NCBI GenBank assembly: GCA_016840405.1
Contig: JAEOSK010000014.1
Location: 1 to 63,064, forward strand
Source of the DNA: Candidatus Hermodarchaeum yapensis
GTDB taxonomy: Archaea; Asgardarchaeota; Hermodarchaeia; Hermodarchaeales; Hermodarchaeaceae
Length of the DNA: 63,064 nucleotides
Direction of reading: 5' to 3'
In this document: piece after piece, positions 54,565 through 62,003 of the stretch
Layout of the letters: each line of letters starts with the position of its first letter
Numbering within the stretch: position 1 is the stretch's first letter
Translations under genes and position numbers: made by a program
Notes under the pieces: model-generated
The model's database searches: none
What the model was told of the DNA's origin: nothing
The model's input: the letters and a program-made list of their open reading frames with translations, nothing else

Positions 54565-54751
54565 AAGAAAAGCATCACCAACATCAAAACGAACGCAATT
54601 ATCCACTCCAAGTTAGGGATGCGATCCTTCGGATAAAATCCATTTACCAATATCGAATCTTGCGAAATCAAACATTCTTTGGACAGTCTGTTTCAGCATA
54701 TCAAATCCTTCTGTAACAGAATAGCAAATCAATACAAAAGGAGGATCGATA

Positions 54752-55927
54752 ATGTCTCACATGAATAAGCGAACTGTAATCCGGCTATTTTTGGTAAGTA
54801 TCTCATTGCTTCTCTGTGTTTCACTGCTTGCATCCACAAGCCGGACCGCAGCAGAATTACTCCCTGGGTATGTGCCCATTTGGGTGGATATGAACCCGTC
54901 AACGGAGCCAGGTCCCAGAATTAGTTCGCCATTATCCTATGATAGCACTGCAGACCGAGTGATCCTTTTCAGCGGATGGTTCCAACCTGGCGGAGGGATA
55001 ACGGCAACCAATGATACCTGGGTCTACAATTACAACACGAATGAATGGACTAACCGGTCACCGTCAACTCAACCTCCCAGACGCGCCGGGCATGGACTCG
55101 CCTATGATAATGAATCAGATCGTACAATCCTGTTTAGTGGTTGGGAATCTGGGTCTGGTGGCACGCTTGTCCACTGGGTGGATACTTGGGCCTATGATTA
55201 TTCATCAAATACTTGGACTAACATGAGTCCTGTAGTTACTCCTCCTGGGAAATTAGCACCGAGTATGGCATACGATAGTGAATCCGATCGGGTCATTCTC
55301 TTTGGAGGATTAGATGATGGAGCAACCTATAGCGGTGACACCTGGGCTTATGACTTCAATACAAACAACTGGACGCTTATGAGTCCAAGCACTCATCCCT
55401 CTGACCGTTTTGATGCTCCCATGACTTATGATAGTGAGTCAGATCGAGTAATCATGATAGGAGGATGGAATGCGGGTGGATTCATTGATGAGGTATGGGC
55501 TTATGACTTCAATACGGATACTTGGACGCTTGTAGACCCTGGAATTGAGCCATCAGCCATTGGTGCATTGACTTATGACTCTGCATCTGATCGCGTCATT
55601 GCCTTTGGAGGAAGCGAAGATTTGCCTGAAACCATACTAAGCCAAGAAACCTGGCTGTATGATTTCGACACAAATACGTGGACACAGATGTTGCTTTCAA
55701 GCTCTCCTCCAGCCCGTGCTCGACCTTATCTTGCTTATGACAGTGAATCCGATGTGACGATTCTCTTTGGTGGGAAGGGCGCGAATGGCTTTGAAACGGC
55801 CATGGGGGACACCTGGGCTTACTACTACATCCCTGATGATGGTGGTATCATCATTATCATTATTACTGCTGTGGTCATTACCGTAGTCATCATTGTGGTT
55901 GTTATCTGGTACCGGAGGAGGGGGTAA
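54752..55927 (+). CDS. Anchored kelch-repeat surface protein
   Basis: A 391-residue ectoprotein. A signal peptide (about 1-33) precedes roughly six kelch-type repeats, seen as recurring blocks of YDSESDRVILFGG followed by TWAYDFNTNTWT and a Pro-rich turn; together they form a beta propeller. A long Ile/Val membrane helix and YRRRG close the chain. Kelch propellers bind proteins or sugars; the partner is unknown. GGAGGAT 7 nt before the ATG is the strongest ribosome site in the window. A terminator follows the stop codon. Confidence 0.85.
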   Translation: MSHMNKRTVIRLFLVSISLLLCVSLLASTSRTAAELLPGYVPIWVDMNPSTEPGPRISSPLSYDSTADRVILFSGWFQPGGGITATNDTWVYNYNTNEWTNRSPSTQPPRRAGHGLAYDNESDRTILFSGWESGSGGTLVHWVDTWAYDYSSNTWTNMSPVVTPPGKLAPSMAYDSESDRVILFGGLDDGATYSGDTWAYDFNTNNWTLMSPSTHPSDRFDAPMTYDSESDRVIMIGGWNAGGFIDEVWAYDFNTDTWTLVDPGIEPSAIGALTYDSASDRVIAFGGSEDLPETILSQETWLYDFDTNTWTQMLLSSSPPARARPYLAYDSESDVTILFGGKGANGFETAMGDTWAYYYIPDDGGIIIIIITAVVITVVIIVVVIWYRRRG

Positions 55928-55950
55928 TCGCCTCCTCCGTCTCCCTTTTT
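55914..55950 (+). terminator. Terminator of kelch protein gene
   Basis: GGAGGAG (55914-55920) pairs with CTCCTCC within 55931-55938, followed by five T (55946-55950). The stem starts inside the last codons of the gene and covers the stop. Confidence 0.6.
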
Positions 55951-55993
55951 AAGGAATCAGTGACAAATGCGCAGATAATTGGTGGTGGTTGGA

Positions 55994-56734
55994 ATGAGTC
56001 GTCGAATCACTGGTGATGAAGACTTTTATGGGCGAATTAGTCCCTGTCCAATTCCTCCAAATCCGTCAAAAAAACGAATAGAAACTAATCCTGGAACTTC
56101 GTCATCCAGATGGTTAGTGAGTGGAAGGGCAATCTGGAGTTGGTTAGTCTCTCCACAATTTGCGGGCTGGTGTGGTATTGGTGCAACGGTTAGTGTTTTC
56201 CTTAGTATCACTCTTGCTTATTTGTACTGGGGTTATCCTGGTATTTCTCCTGCTCGACCTTTCTCCTTGGCGCATATCGCCTACGGTCTTGCTGGACCGC
56301 TCATTGTCATTCTCATGATACAAGTATTACGTATCCAACATCAGTATGGATCCTATCTGGGCCGAATCGCTGGTGTATTTGGGATTCTCATGGGTTTTGT
56401 GATAATATTCCAGGCATTGGTTCGTGCTGGGACTCCTTTAGGTGATATCATTAACCCTTTGGTATATCGGTTTAGTTGGTTATGGGTGCTTATTTTGCCA
56501 GTGTTATTGGGTTATGTGTTTTCTCCTATATTTCTTCGACTGGATAGGAAATCAGGAGCCCTTTTCTTTTTGGGACTAGGGTTTGGTGCTCTCTCAGCGT
56601 ATTCCAGTCTTTATATCATGGCAACCGGATTTATTCCCACAATAATTGTAGGGGTTTTCATGAATATTGTATTCATGGGCTACATAATTGCATTTTCACT
56701 AATTCTCGTGATTCGCGGGGACAATCTAATCTAG
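55994..56734 (+). CDS. Multi-helix membrane protein, unknown
   Basis: About 246 residues. A polar N-terminal segment of about 45 residues (with Pro-rich CPIPPNPSKK) is followed by seven hydrophobic helices. The pattern resembles 7-helix membrane proteins without clear family motifs. I prefer ATG 55994, with GGTGG 9 nt upstream, over TTG 55979. The transcript starts after the kelch terminator, so it should have its own promoter. Function unknown. Confidence 0.6.
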   Translation: MSRRITGDEDFYGRISPCPIPPNPSKKRIETNPGTSSSRWLVSGRAIWSWLVSPQFAGWCGIGATVSVFLSITLAYLYWGYPGISPARPFSLAHIAYGLAGPLIVILMIQVLRIQHQYGSYLGRIAGVFGILMGFVIIFQALVRAGTPLGDIINPLVYRFSWLWVLILPVLLGYVFSPIFLRLDRKSGALFFLGLGFGALSAYSSLYIMATGFIPTIIVGVFMNIVFMGYIIAFSLILVIRGDNLI

Positions 56735-56781
56735 CCCTGTGAAAACCCATGGATGTCTAATCGTCTAGCGATCAATAAACG

Positions 56782-56801
56782 AAAAAAAGAAGCTACCTTC
56801 T
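56782..56801 (-). terminator. Terminator of small ORF
   Basis: On the minus strand AGAAG-gtag-CTTCT forms a 5-bp stem with a 4-nt loop, followed by seven T in total (56782-56788). It lies 9 nt after the stop codon of the 37-codon ORF. Confidence 0.5.
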
Positions 56802-56809
56802 CTAGCGTT

Positions 56810-56923
56810 TTATGATTTTTTGATTGGTTGTCGAATGACGGTTCGGAGATTTTCTGGAACGGTTTTTCGGAAATCGCTGAGGTAGATTTCGTGGTGTTTG
56901 CCGTCTTCGCGAAGAATTTCCAT
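56810..56923 (-). CDS. 37-residue protein, unknown
   Basis: A small ORF of 37 codons plus TAA. The peptide starts MEILREDGKHHEIYLSDF and ends in RQPIKKS; it is strongly charged, with neither signal peptide nor Cys. Support for a real gene: a TATA box (56958-56967) about 40 nt upstream of the ATG, no competing frame with better composition, and a hairpin with T tract directly behind. It lacks a ribosome site, so it would be read from a short leader. I know no family; a small regulatory or binding protein is possible. Confidence 0.5.
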   Translation of the reverse strand: MEILREDGKHHEIYLSDFRKTVPENLRTVIRQPIKKS

Positions 56924-56957
56924 GTATTATTAGGTGAATATGGCGCGAACATTGCTT

Positions 56958-56967
56958 ATTATAAATA
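56958..56967. promoter_or_regulatory. Bidirectional TATA box
   Basis: TTATAAATA on the plus strand (reverse TATTTATAAT) is placed to drive the 37-codon ORF leftward (expected start near 56938) and the leader ORF and DUF-like membrane protein rightward (near 56990). Confidence 0.4.
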
Positions 56968-57043
56968 CATGGCTTAATGCGAAAAAACCGCTCTAGGCTG
57001 TATTAAACATTGACAAACTACTCTATTTATAAGGAGAATACGT

Positions 57044-57097
57044 ATGCCTGATAGTAATTACTTCTCCAGAAGAAGTAATTGCAAATCTGAAAAATAA
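57044..57097 (+). CDS. Possible 17-residue leader peptide
   Basis: ATG at 57044 is preceded by AAGGAG (57031-57036) at 7-nt spacing. The frame encodes MPDSNYFSRRSNCKSEK and ends 4 nt before the GTG of the membrane protein gene. A perfect inverted repeat lies within it (57056-57080). This looks like a leader ORF that could couple translation to the next gene, but its small size allows chance. Confidence 0.35.
   Translation: MPDSNYFSRRSNCKSEK
57056..57080 (+). repeat. Perfect 10-bp inverted repeat
   Basis: AATTACTTCT (57056-57065) and AGAAGTAATT (57071-57080) with loop CCAGA. It lies in the leader ORF before the gene at 57102 and could act as RNA hairpin or operator. Confidence 0.5.
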
Positions 57098-57101
57098 TTA
57101 G

Positions 57102-57479
57102 GTGAAAAAATTGGCTGATCGTCCATTGGGCGTAACAATTATCGCCATTCTACAACTACTCGGATCGCTAGCTGGGCTTGCACTTGGTGCTCTCATGCTA
57201 ATGACAGGTTTGGCCATCCCACTCTTAGGGATTTTCTTGATCGCCATTGGAGTCTTCATGGTTATCTGGGCTATCATTGGTATACTACTGTTCTGGGGAC
57301 TCTGGGGTCTGAAAGGCTGGGCCTGGATGATTACGATGATCTGGAACATCATTCAGCTAATCCTTAGCGTCTATAACTTCTATACTTCTGGCTTTACCGA
57401 CTATATGCAGTTGATCAACATTATCCTCCCACTCATCATCGTCATCTACCTCTTCTTCGTCCGAGACGCCTTCCGATAG
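57102..57479 (+). CDS. Small four-helix membrane protein
   Basis: A 125-residue integral membrane protein that begins MKKLADRPLGVTIIAILQ, an opening common to a group of archaeal and bacterial small membrane proteins, followed by about four helices with Gly/Leu-rich segments (GLALGALMLMTGL, GILLFWGLWGLKGW). Function unknown. The start is GTG 57102, 4 nt after the possible leader peptide and without a good own ribosome site, consistent with translation coupling. A strong terminator follows. Confidence 0.75.
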   Translation: MKKLADRPLGVTIIAILQLLGSLAGLALGALMLMTGLAIPLLGIFLIAIGVFMVIWAIIGILLFWGLWGLKGWAWMITMIWNIIQLILSVYNFYTSGFTDYMQLINIILPLIIVIYLFFVRDAFR

Positions 57480-57508
57480 ACCAACCCGAGTTTTACACTC
57501 CTTTCATT

Positions 57509-57542
57509 GGTGCCCCGTTGGGGCACCTGTCATTATTTTTTT
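57509..57542 (+). terminator. Strong terminator
   Basis: GGTGCCCC (57509-57516) and GGGGCACC (57520-57527) form a perfect 8-bp stem with loop GTT, followed by TGTCATTA and seven T. It lies 29 nt after the stop of the small membrane protein. Confidence 0.8.
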
Positions 57543-57783
57543 CTGAAGCCAATGTAACATTCGTAGCTTTGTTTAAGATTAATCGGATAGACTTTCTGTC
57601 CAACGGAAATTTGGGTCGGTGAAAAATTGGCTTGCTTCATTTCAGATTCAATTTAGAATATTTGACTGCTGAAAATTGAACGTGATTACGATTCTTAAAG
57701 GAGCGGAAGAGAACCAGATTCACCTGGTGATATTTTCGATTCGATGTGAGTTAAGTAGAAGGAACTTATGTTGGGTGAACACT
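57543..57783. other. Leader region of flavodoxin operon
   Basis: Spacer between the terminator and the next operon. It includes the dyad TCACC-T-GGTGA (about 57720-57730) and AT-rich stretches that may hold the promoter. No gene is recognised, although the flavodoxin frame is open back to 57676. Confidence 0.35.
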
Positions 57784-58344
57784 TTGCGGACGCTCATCGT
57801 TTTCGGGACACGCTATGGCGCAACATCACAGACGGCTGCTGAAATCGCTAAGGTTCTAGAAGACGCGGGGTTTGAGGTATACGTCGTCGACCTTGCAAAG
57901 GAATCGGTTGACAATCTCCACACCTTTGATTTGATCATCATCGGGAGTGGAGTCAAGAAACGATGGACGCGTGAGGCGCGTCGGTTCCTGAAAAGAAACC
58001 GGAAAGTGCTTCAAGGAAAGAAGACCGCATTGTTCATTTCTTCGGGCTGGCCTGCCATATTACGTGCTGAAGGCAACATGGCACAGATTGAAGAAATCCG
58101 GCAGACGCATCTGGTTGAAATGGCGAACGACCAGAAGCTTCAACCGTTTGCTCTGGGGCTCTTCAATGGGATTTGGGAATTTCCGGATACCGATAGTTTC
58201 GGCCGGAAGTGGTACAAGGATGTCCTGGAACGTATTGAGAAACTCGGGTTCGAAGGTGAGGATGATTACTATGACTTCCGTGACTGGGATGTGATTCGTC
58301 AATGGGCACGGGAATTAGTGAAGAAAGTCCGTGAAGAAGCGTGA
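57784..58344 (+). CDS. Flavodoxin-domain protein
   Basis: About 186 residues of the flavodoxin fold. The FMN phosphate loop follows strand 1 (LIVFGTRYGATSQTAAEI). Later segments DLIIIGSGVKKRWT and TALFISSGWPA match the strands near the flavin. It resembles protoporphyrinogen oxidase (HemG)-like and menaquinone-related flavodoxins in which the domain stands alone. Two starts are close: TTG 57784 with GGTGA 5 nt upstream, which I prefer, or GTG 57775. The NTF2-like gene overlaps the stop by 1-4 nt, so it is an operon. Confidence 0.82.
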   Translation: MRTLIVFGTRYGATSQTAAEIAKVLEDAGFEVYVVDLAKESVDNLHTFDLIIIGSGVKKRWTREARRFLKRNRKVLQGKKTALFISSGWPAILRAEGNMAQIEEIRQTHLVEMANDQKLQPFALGLFNGIWEFPDTDSFGRKWYKDVLERIEKLGFEGEDDYYDFRDWDVIRQWARELVKKVREEA

Positions 58345-58739
58345 TGAATATGGTGAAAGTTGAGAAGAGAGAGGCGATTAGCAAATTGCTCGAGCGGTAT
58401 TTCGAAGGGAACAAAGAAATCAATGCCGAAAAGATTCTTTCCACCTGGCATAAGGATGCCAAGATTATCTCCACGGAGCGAATTATCGGCATGGAAGGGT
58501 GGGTCGAATTCGAAGACCACTACAAGAAGCGAATAGGTGGGGATCTTGGTAAATGGGACATCAACTTCACCGTCGTCTCAATCGATGTGTTCAAGACCTG
58601 TGCGATCGTTCGCGTCGATGTCGAGTATCGTGTGGACCAAGATGTGTTTGGTGAAACCCAGTTCCTGAACCTGCTGAAAGATGAGAAAGGCTGGCTCATT
58701 TACAGCAAAATCTTCACCTTTTACCCCCTCCCCAAGTAA
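58344..58739 (+). CDS. NTF2/SnoaL-like protein
   Basis: About 131 residues with the cone-shaped NTF2-like alpha+beta fold: helix KREAISKLLERYFEGNKEINAEKILSTWHKDAKI, then strands ending in IDVFKTCAIVRVDVEY and LLKDEKGWLIYSKIF. Such proteins are small enzymes (isomerase or cyclase-like) or binding domains. Pocket residues His and Asp in WHKDA are as in relatives, but the substrate is unknown. The start overlaps the flavodoxin-domain gene stop (ATGA), implying translational coupling. Confidence 0.75.
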   Translation: MNMVKVEKREAISKLLERYFEGNKEINAEKILSTWHKDAKIISTERIIGMEGWVEFEDHYKKRIGGDLGKWDINFTVVSIDVFKTCAIVRVDVEYRVDQDVFGETQFLNLLKDEKGWLIYSKIFTFYPLPK

Positions 58740-58761
58740 CTGAATATGATGGTGGACGCAA

Positions 58762-59571
58762 ATGGTGTCAATGGAAAGCATTGTGCCCCGAGTCAAGAAG
58801 GCACTTCTCGAAATCAGTAAAGCGGAGCACCGGTTTCCTGAGGTCATTGCCCAGGCGGAAAAAGTGGATTGGTATGAAAACTTTTCCTCAGGCTACAAGG
58901 GCCTCTACTACTTTATCCCCATCTCACTCTCAAAGAAATACAAACGACGACTTCGTGTCGCCGCCCTGGATACGCCCCAAGTTCGCAAGGTGAGCTCGCA
59001 AATATTCCAAGAACTCAGGAAGGAAGGCGTTCGCGATATTGATGACATTCTCACCCTGTGTGACGCCCTGCTCACCCGTTGGAGCTGGGAGTATCGCACC
59101 ATCGCCTTCGACTGGTCCTTCCGCGTCCGCAAACACTATGAACCCCGACATTTCCAAGCCTTCGAAACCTGGACCACCCTCTATCTCGCCACTTGGGGCG
59201 GCGTCGACGATTACTGCACCCACACCCTCGGACACTTCTTTTACACCTATCCTGAATTTACCCCTCGAATACGAGATTGGGCGAAATCTGACAATCCTTG
59301 GATTCTTCGCGCTGCTGCCGTCTCGCTCATCTATGGACTGCGACGAGGAGTCCACTTGGAATACATCTTTGATGTGGCGGATGCCATGCTCTTGGATCCC
59401 CGAAAGTATGTACAAAATGGGTATGGCTGGATGCTCAAAGAAGCCACCAAACACTTTCAGAACGAAGTCTTTGAATATGTTATGGCAGAGAAAACGGTGA
59501 TGCCCCGACGCGCACTGCGGTATGCCATTGAAAAGATGCCAAAGAATCTAAAATCACAGGCGATGTTATAA
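58762..59571 (+). CDS. AlkD-like DNA alkylation repair protein
   Basis: A 269-residue HEAT-repeat protein similar to the AlkD/AlkC DNA glycosylases that remove alkylated bases. Features: repeats of paired helices, WEYRTIAFDWSFRVRKHY, the Trp-rich WTTLYLATWGGVDDYCTHTLG stretch with the conserved Asp of the active groove, and SDNPWILRAAAVSLIYGLRRG, a family signature. It lies 22 nt behind the NTF2-like gene in the same direction and has GGTGG 6 nt before the ATG. A middle part of the gene (about 59030-59260) has C-ending codons unlike its surroundings. Confidence 0.82.
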   Translation: MVSMESIVPRVKKALLEISKAEHRFPEVIAQAEKVDWYENFSSGYKGLYYFIPISLSKKYKRRLRVAALDTPQVRKVSSQIFQELRKEGVRDIDDILTLCDALLTRWSWEYRTIAFDWSFRVRKHYEPRHFQAFETWTTLYLATWGGVDDYCTHTLGHFFYTYPEFTPRIRDWAKSDNPWILRAAAVSLIYGLRRGVHLEYIFDVADAMLLDPRKYVQNGYGWMLKEATKHFQNEVFEYVMAEKTVMPRRALRYAIEKMPKNLKSQAML

Positions 59572-59637
59572 TCAGAACTCATTTCGATGAATCAAAAAAA
59601 CTATGACACGAATTATTCCCCGATTAACGGAGTTTTT

Positions 59638-59671
59638 AAAAAAGAGGAAAAAGGGTGGATTCAACCCACCC
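59638..59671 (-). terminator. Terminator of secreted peptidase gene
   Basis: GGGTGG (59653-59658) and CCACCC (59666-59671) form a 6-bp stem with a 7-nt loop. On the minus strand it is followed by TTTTT, CC, and TTTTTT. It lies 41 nt beyond the stop of the 59713 gene. Confidence 0.6.
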
Positions 59672-59712
59672 AATTACTGGAAAGTTTTCCATCTAATATG
59701 TATTTTGGTGTT

Positions 59713-61818
59713 TTAGTGACCATGTCCCCATTTCAGGGCGGCCATTCCGAAATAGTAGTCAACGAATCCGATGTTAAAGCCGACAGGACTGATTATTGCT
59801 ACGATGTCGTCTGGGCCTCGTTCGATGTAGTGTGTGCCCATATTGAATTCATCGAGTGAGAGAGTGATGACTTCATAGGGCTCTAGAACAGAGTATCCGC
59901 GAACCTTCCGGTAATAGACAAGTGTTACTTGAAAGTCCATTGGTGTAAGTGCTGGAATGAGTTCTAAGGGTTCACCATCAACCATGGCGTCACCAATATA
60001 CCAGCCCTCTTCAGTAGTAAACCAGTCAGTCATGTATCGGAAACCAATGAGTATTTCTCCTTCGTAATCAGGAAGATCAAAACTCATAGGAATCCAACCA
60101 TCACTGTCACCAGTAAGTCCTGGCAAGTTGTCTATGATTTCAGGAAGGCGTGGGTCCACAGTGTACTCAGGTGGCATTTGATCATCAGTCCACTCGTTTT
60201 CAAGTGAAGTCCAGGTTTCACCTCCATCGGTGGATATCTGGACAAAACCATAATCCCAGTGTTCTTCAATGTCATACCTTGTTGTAATGGTTAATTCAGA
60301 GTCGGCATTTATTGTAGCTGAACCGTACAAGAGTGCGTTACCTAAGTTGTATCGTCCAGAATACCAAATACCATCAATCTGTTGCCAAAGTTCGATACCA
60401 TCGTCTCCGTCAAACATGAAGCGTTTGCCCTTGATGTCTTTGCTTAGATGGTCAAAGCGAATATAGTCAGAACCGTACATTCCTAGCCTCGAAACTCCAG
60501 TGTCATATCCCAGAGTTGTCAAGGTTGTTCCCAATTCTGTGCCATACATGAAGTCCTTCACTTTGACATCATACTGACGCGGTGGATCTGCCATTGCAAG
60601 GTCAATAGATTTGTAGTTATATTCTCCATCAACACCAATGTCATCGGTATGAATGAGGTTGGCAATTCGCCAATCATGGTATACTGAATCAAAGGTTTCT
60701 ACGCCCTCAGAGAGGAAGTTGAACCAAATATCTAGTCCATCAATGCCTTGTAAGCCAAAAAATGTACCATAATGAACATAATCTCCTAGGAAATTAGCTC
60801 CGGGGTACCAGAGGTCACTGAAGCGGTCATTGATGTACATTGCCCACAAGAAGACTACACCGTAGTCTGCCAAGATGTTGTAAGGGCCTTGGTCACCCCA
60901 AATGACTAATGAGTTGTCAGGGGTTGCCATGTACCAGTTGATGTCACCCCATGGGACACCATACCCACAGAGGTATTCAGCATAGGTTGAACAAGCCTCG
61001 TCCATCCAAATTTCGTCACCAGGGCTGTAGTCATCGTGGATTAGGTGTTGCAATTCGTGGGCTGTTGTTCCCACAAATCCAGTTCCGGTTGCGGTTGGGT
61101 AGAGGTGTGTTTCCCAGAAATCGGCATTGATGTTGAAGATGTTTCGATCAAAGTAATTTTGATAGGTGCGCCAGTAGAAGCCAGCGATGAAGGATGGAAA
61201 GGTTGGGTCATAGTAGTATTCATCACCGATGTTGGAAATCATGATGATGAATTTACCTGTTGGGCTGTAGTAGTAATCTTCTGGAACATCAATACCGATA
61301 CTACGGAGAAGATCGTCAAGCACTGCTTCACTACCATTGTGGTGGTCAGGAACACCGTAGAAGGCTGTATCCGTAGGATAGATGTTTTCATCAAATTCTG
61401 TAACGTAGTAATCAAGTTGTTCTTCAGTAATTTCAACCGGATTTCGTGGATCAGGATCGATATCTGGTGCATAATAGTTGAAATCCTCTTGCATCCAGAT
61501 TTCTACATTATCAGTATAATTGACTAGGTAAAACCATTCAAGCCAAAGGCCTGATGTGTCATCATACCAAAGCATAATCTTTGCATCATAGATAGTGGGC
61601 CAGTACATACCACCACCATAGCCCACGGACTCTGTCTCAACTTCGTTCATCTCTAGGTGTAATTCTGGTGTATAGCTAGGGTCACGAAGCTTTGGACCAA
61701 TGTCCATGGCTTCAGGGACAAACTCGGCTGTCGGTGCGGTTTGCACTGTAAATGCTGGAATACTGAAACTAATCGCAAGCACTGTTAGTAATACAACTGC
61801 TAATTTATTCAATTTCAT
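59713..61818 (-). CDS. Secreted M6-like HExxH peptidase
   Basis: About 701 residues. A signal peptide (about 1-25, MKLNKLAVVLLTVLAISFSIPAF) is followed by a catalytic region with AHELQHLIHD (HExxH, His254 and His258) and a downstream Glu in WMDEACSTYAEYL, the layout of the immune inhibitor A (M6)-like metallopeptidases. Further on a beta domain with EGWYIGD and GFVQISTDGGETWTSL follows, similar to the MAM-like C-terminal part of the family. No C-terminal helix is seen, so it is secreted, not anchored. GAGGGT lies 6 nt before ATG 61818; a longer frame to 61902 has no site. A terminator follows the gene. Confidence 0.78.
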   Translation of the reverse strand: MKLNKLAVVLLTVLAISFSIPAFTVQTAPTAEFVPEAMDIGPKLRDPSYTPELHLEMNEVETESVGYGGGMYWPTIYDAKIMLWYDDTSGLWLEWFYLVNYTDNVEIWMQEDFNYYAPDIDPDPRNPVEITEEQLDYYVTEFDENIYPTDTAFYGVPDHHNGSEAVLDDLLRSIGIDVPEDYYYSPTGKFIIMISNIGDEYYYDPTFPSFIAGFYWRTYQNYFDRNIFNINADFWETHLYPTATGTGFVGTTAHELQHLIHDDYSPGDEIWMDEACSTYAEYLCGYGVPWGDINWYMATPDNSLVIWGDQGPYNILADYGVVFLWAMYINDRFSDLWYPGANFLGDYVHYGTFFGLQGIDGLDIWFNFLSEGVETFDSVYHDWRIANLIHTDDIGVDGEYNYKSIDLAMADPPRQYDVKVKDFMYGTELGTTLTTLGYDTGVSRLGMYGSDYIRFDHLSKDIKGKRFMFDGDDGIELWQQIDGIWYSGRYNLGNALLYGSATINADSELTITTRYDIEEHWDYGFVQISTDGGETWTSLENEWTDDQMPPEYTVDPRLPEIIDNLPGLTGDSDGWIPMSFDLPDYEGEILIGFRYMTDWFTTEEGWYIGDAMVDGEPLELIPALTPMDFQVTLVYYRKVRGYSVLEPYEVITLSLDEFNMGTHYIERGPDDIVAIISPVGFNIGFVDYYFGMAALKWGHGH

Positions 61819-62003
61819 GTTGTACCCTCGAATAACCGGACTCCTGCCCGGTTGTCCGTTAGAGCCGTTGTTTCCCTTGAGGATTGATAAAAAGCTTTGC
61901 AACTTTGGAGTCCATTAAAAAATAGTTTGGGCATAAGTGTGGAAGCGAATGCCACTTTTGCGTGCTTTTCTTGAAAAAAATACCATGTCCTGTTGTCATA
62001 TGT

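Larger units (their letters stand above)
56735..57101. other. Intergenic region with small ORFs
   Basis: A 367-nt stretch between two plus-strand membrane protein genes. It holds, on the minus strand, a TATA box, a 37-codon ORF and a terminator, and on the plus strand a 17-codon leader-like ORF with a hairpin. Confidence 0.5.
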
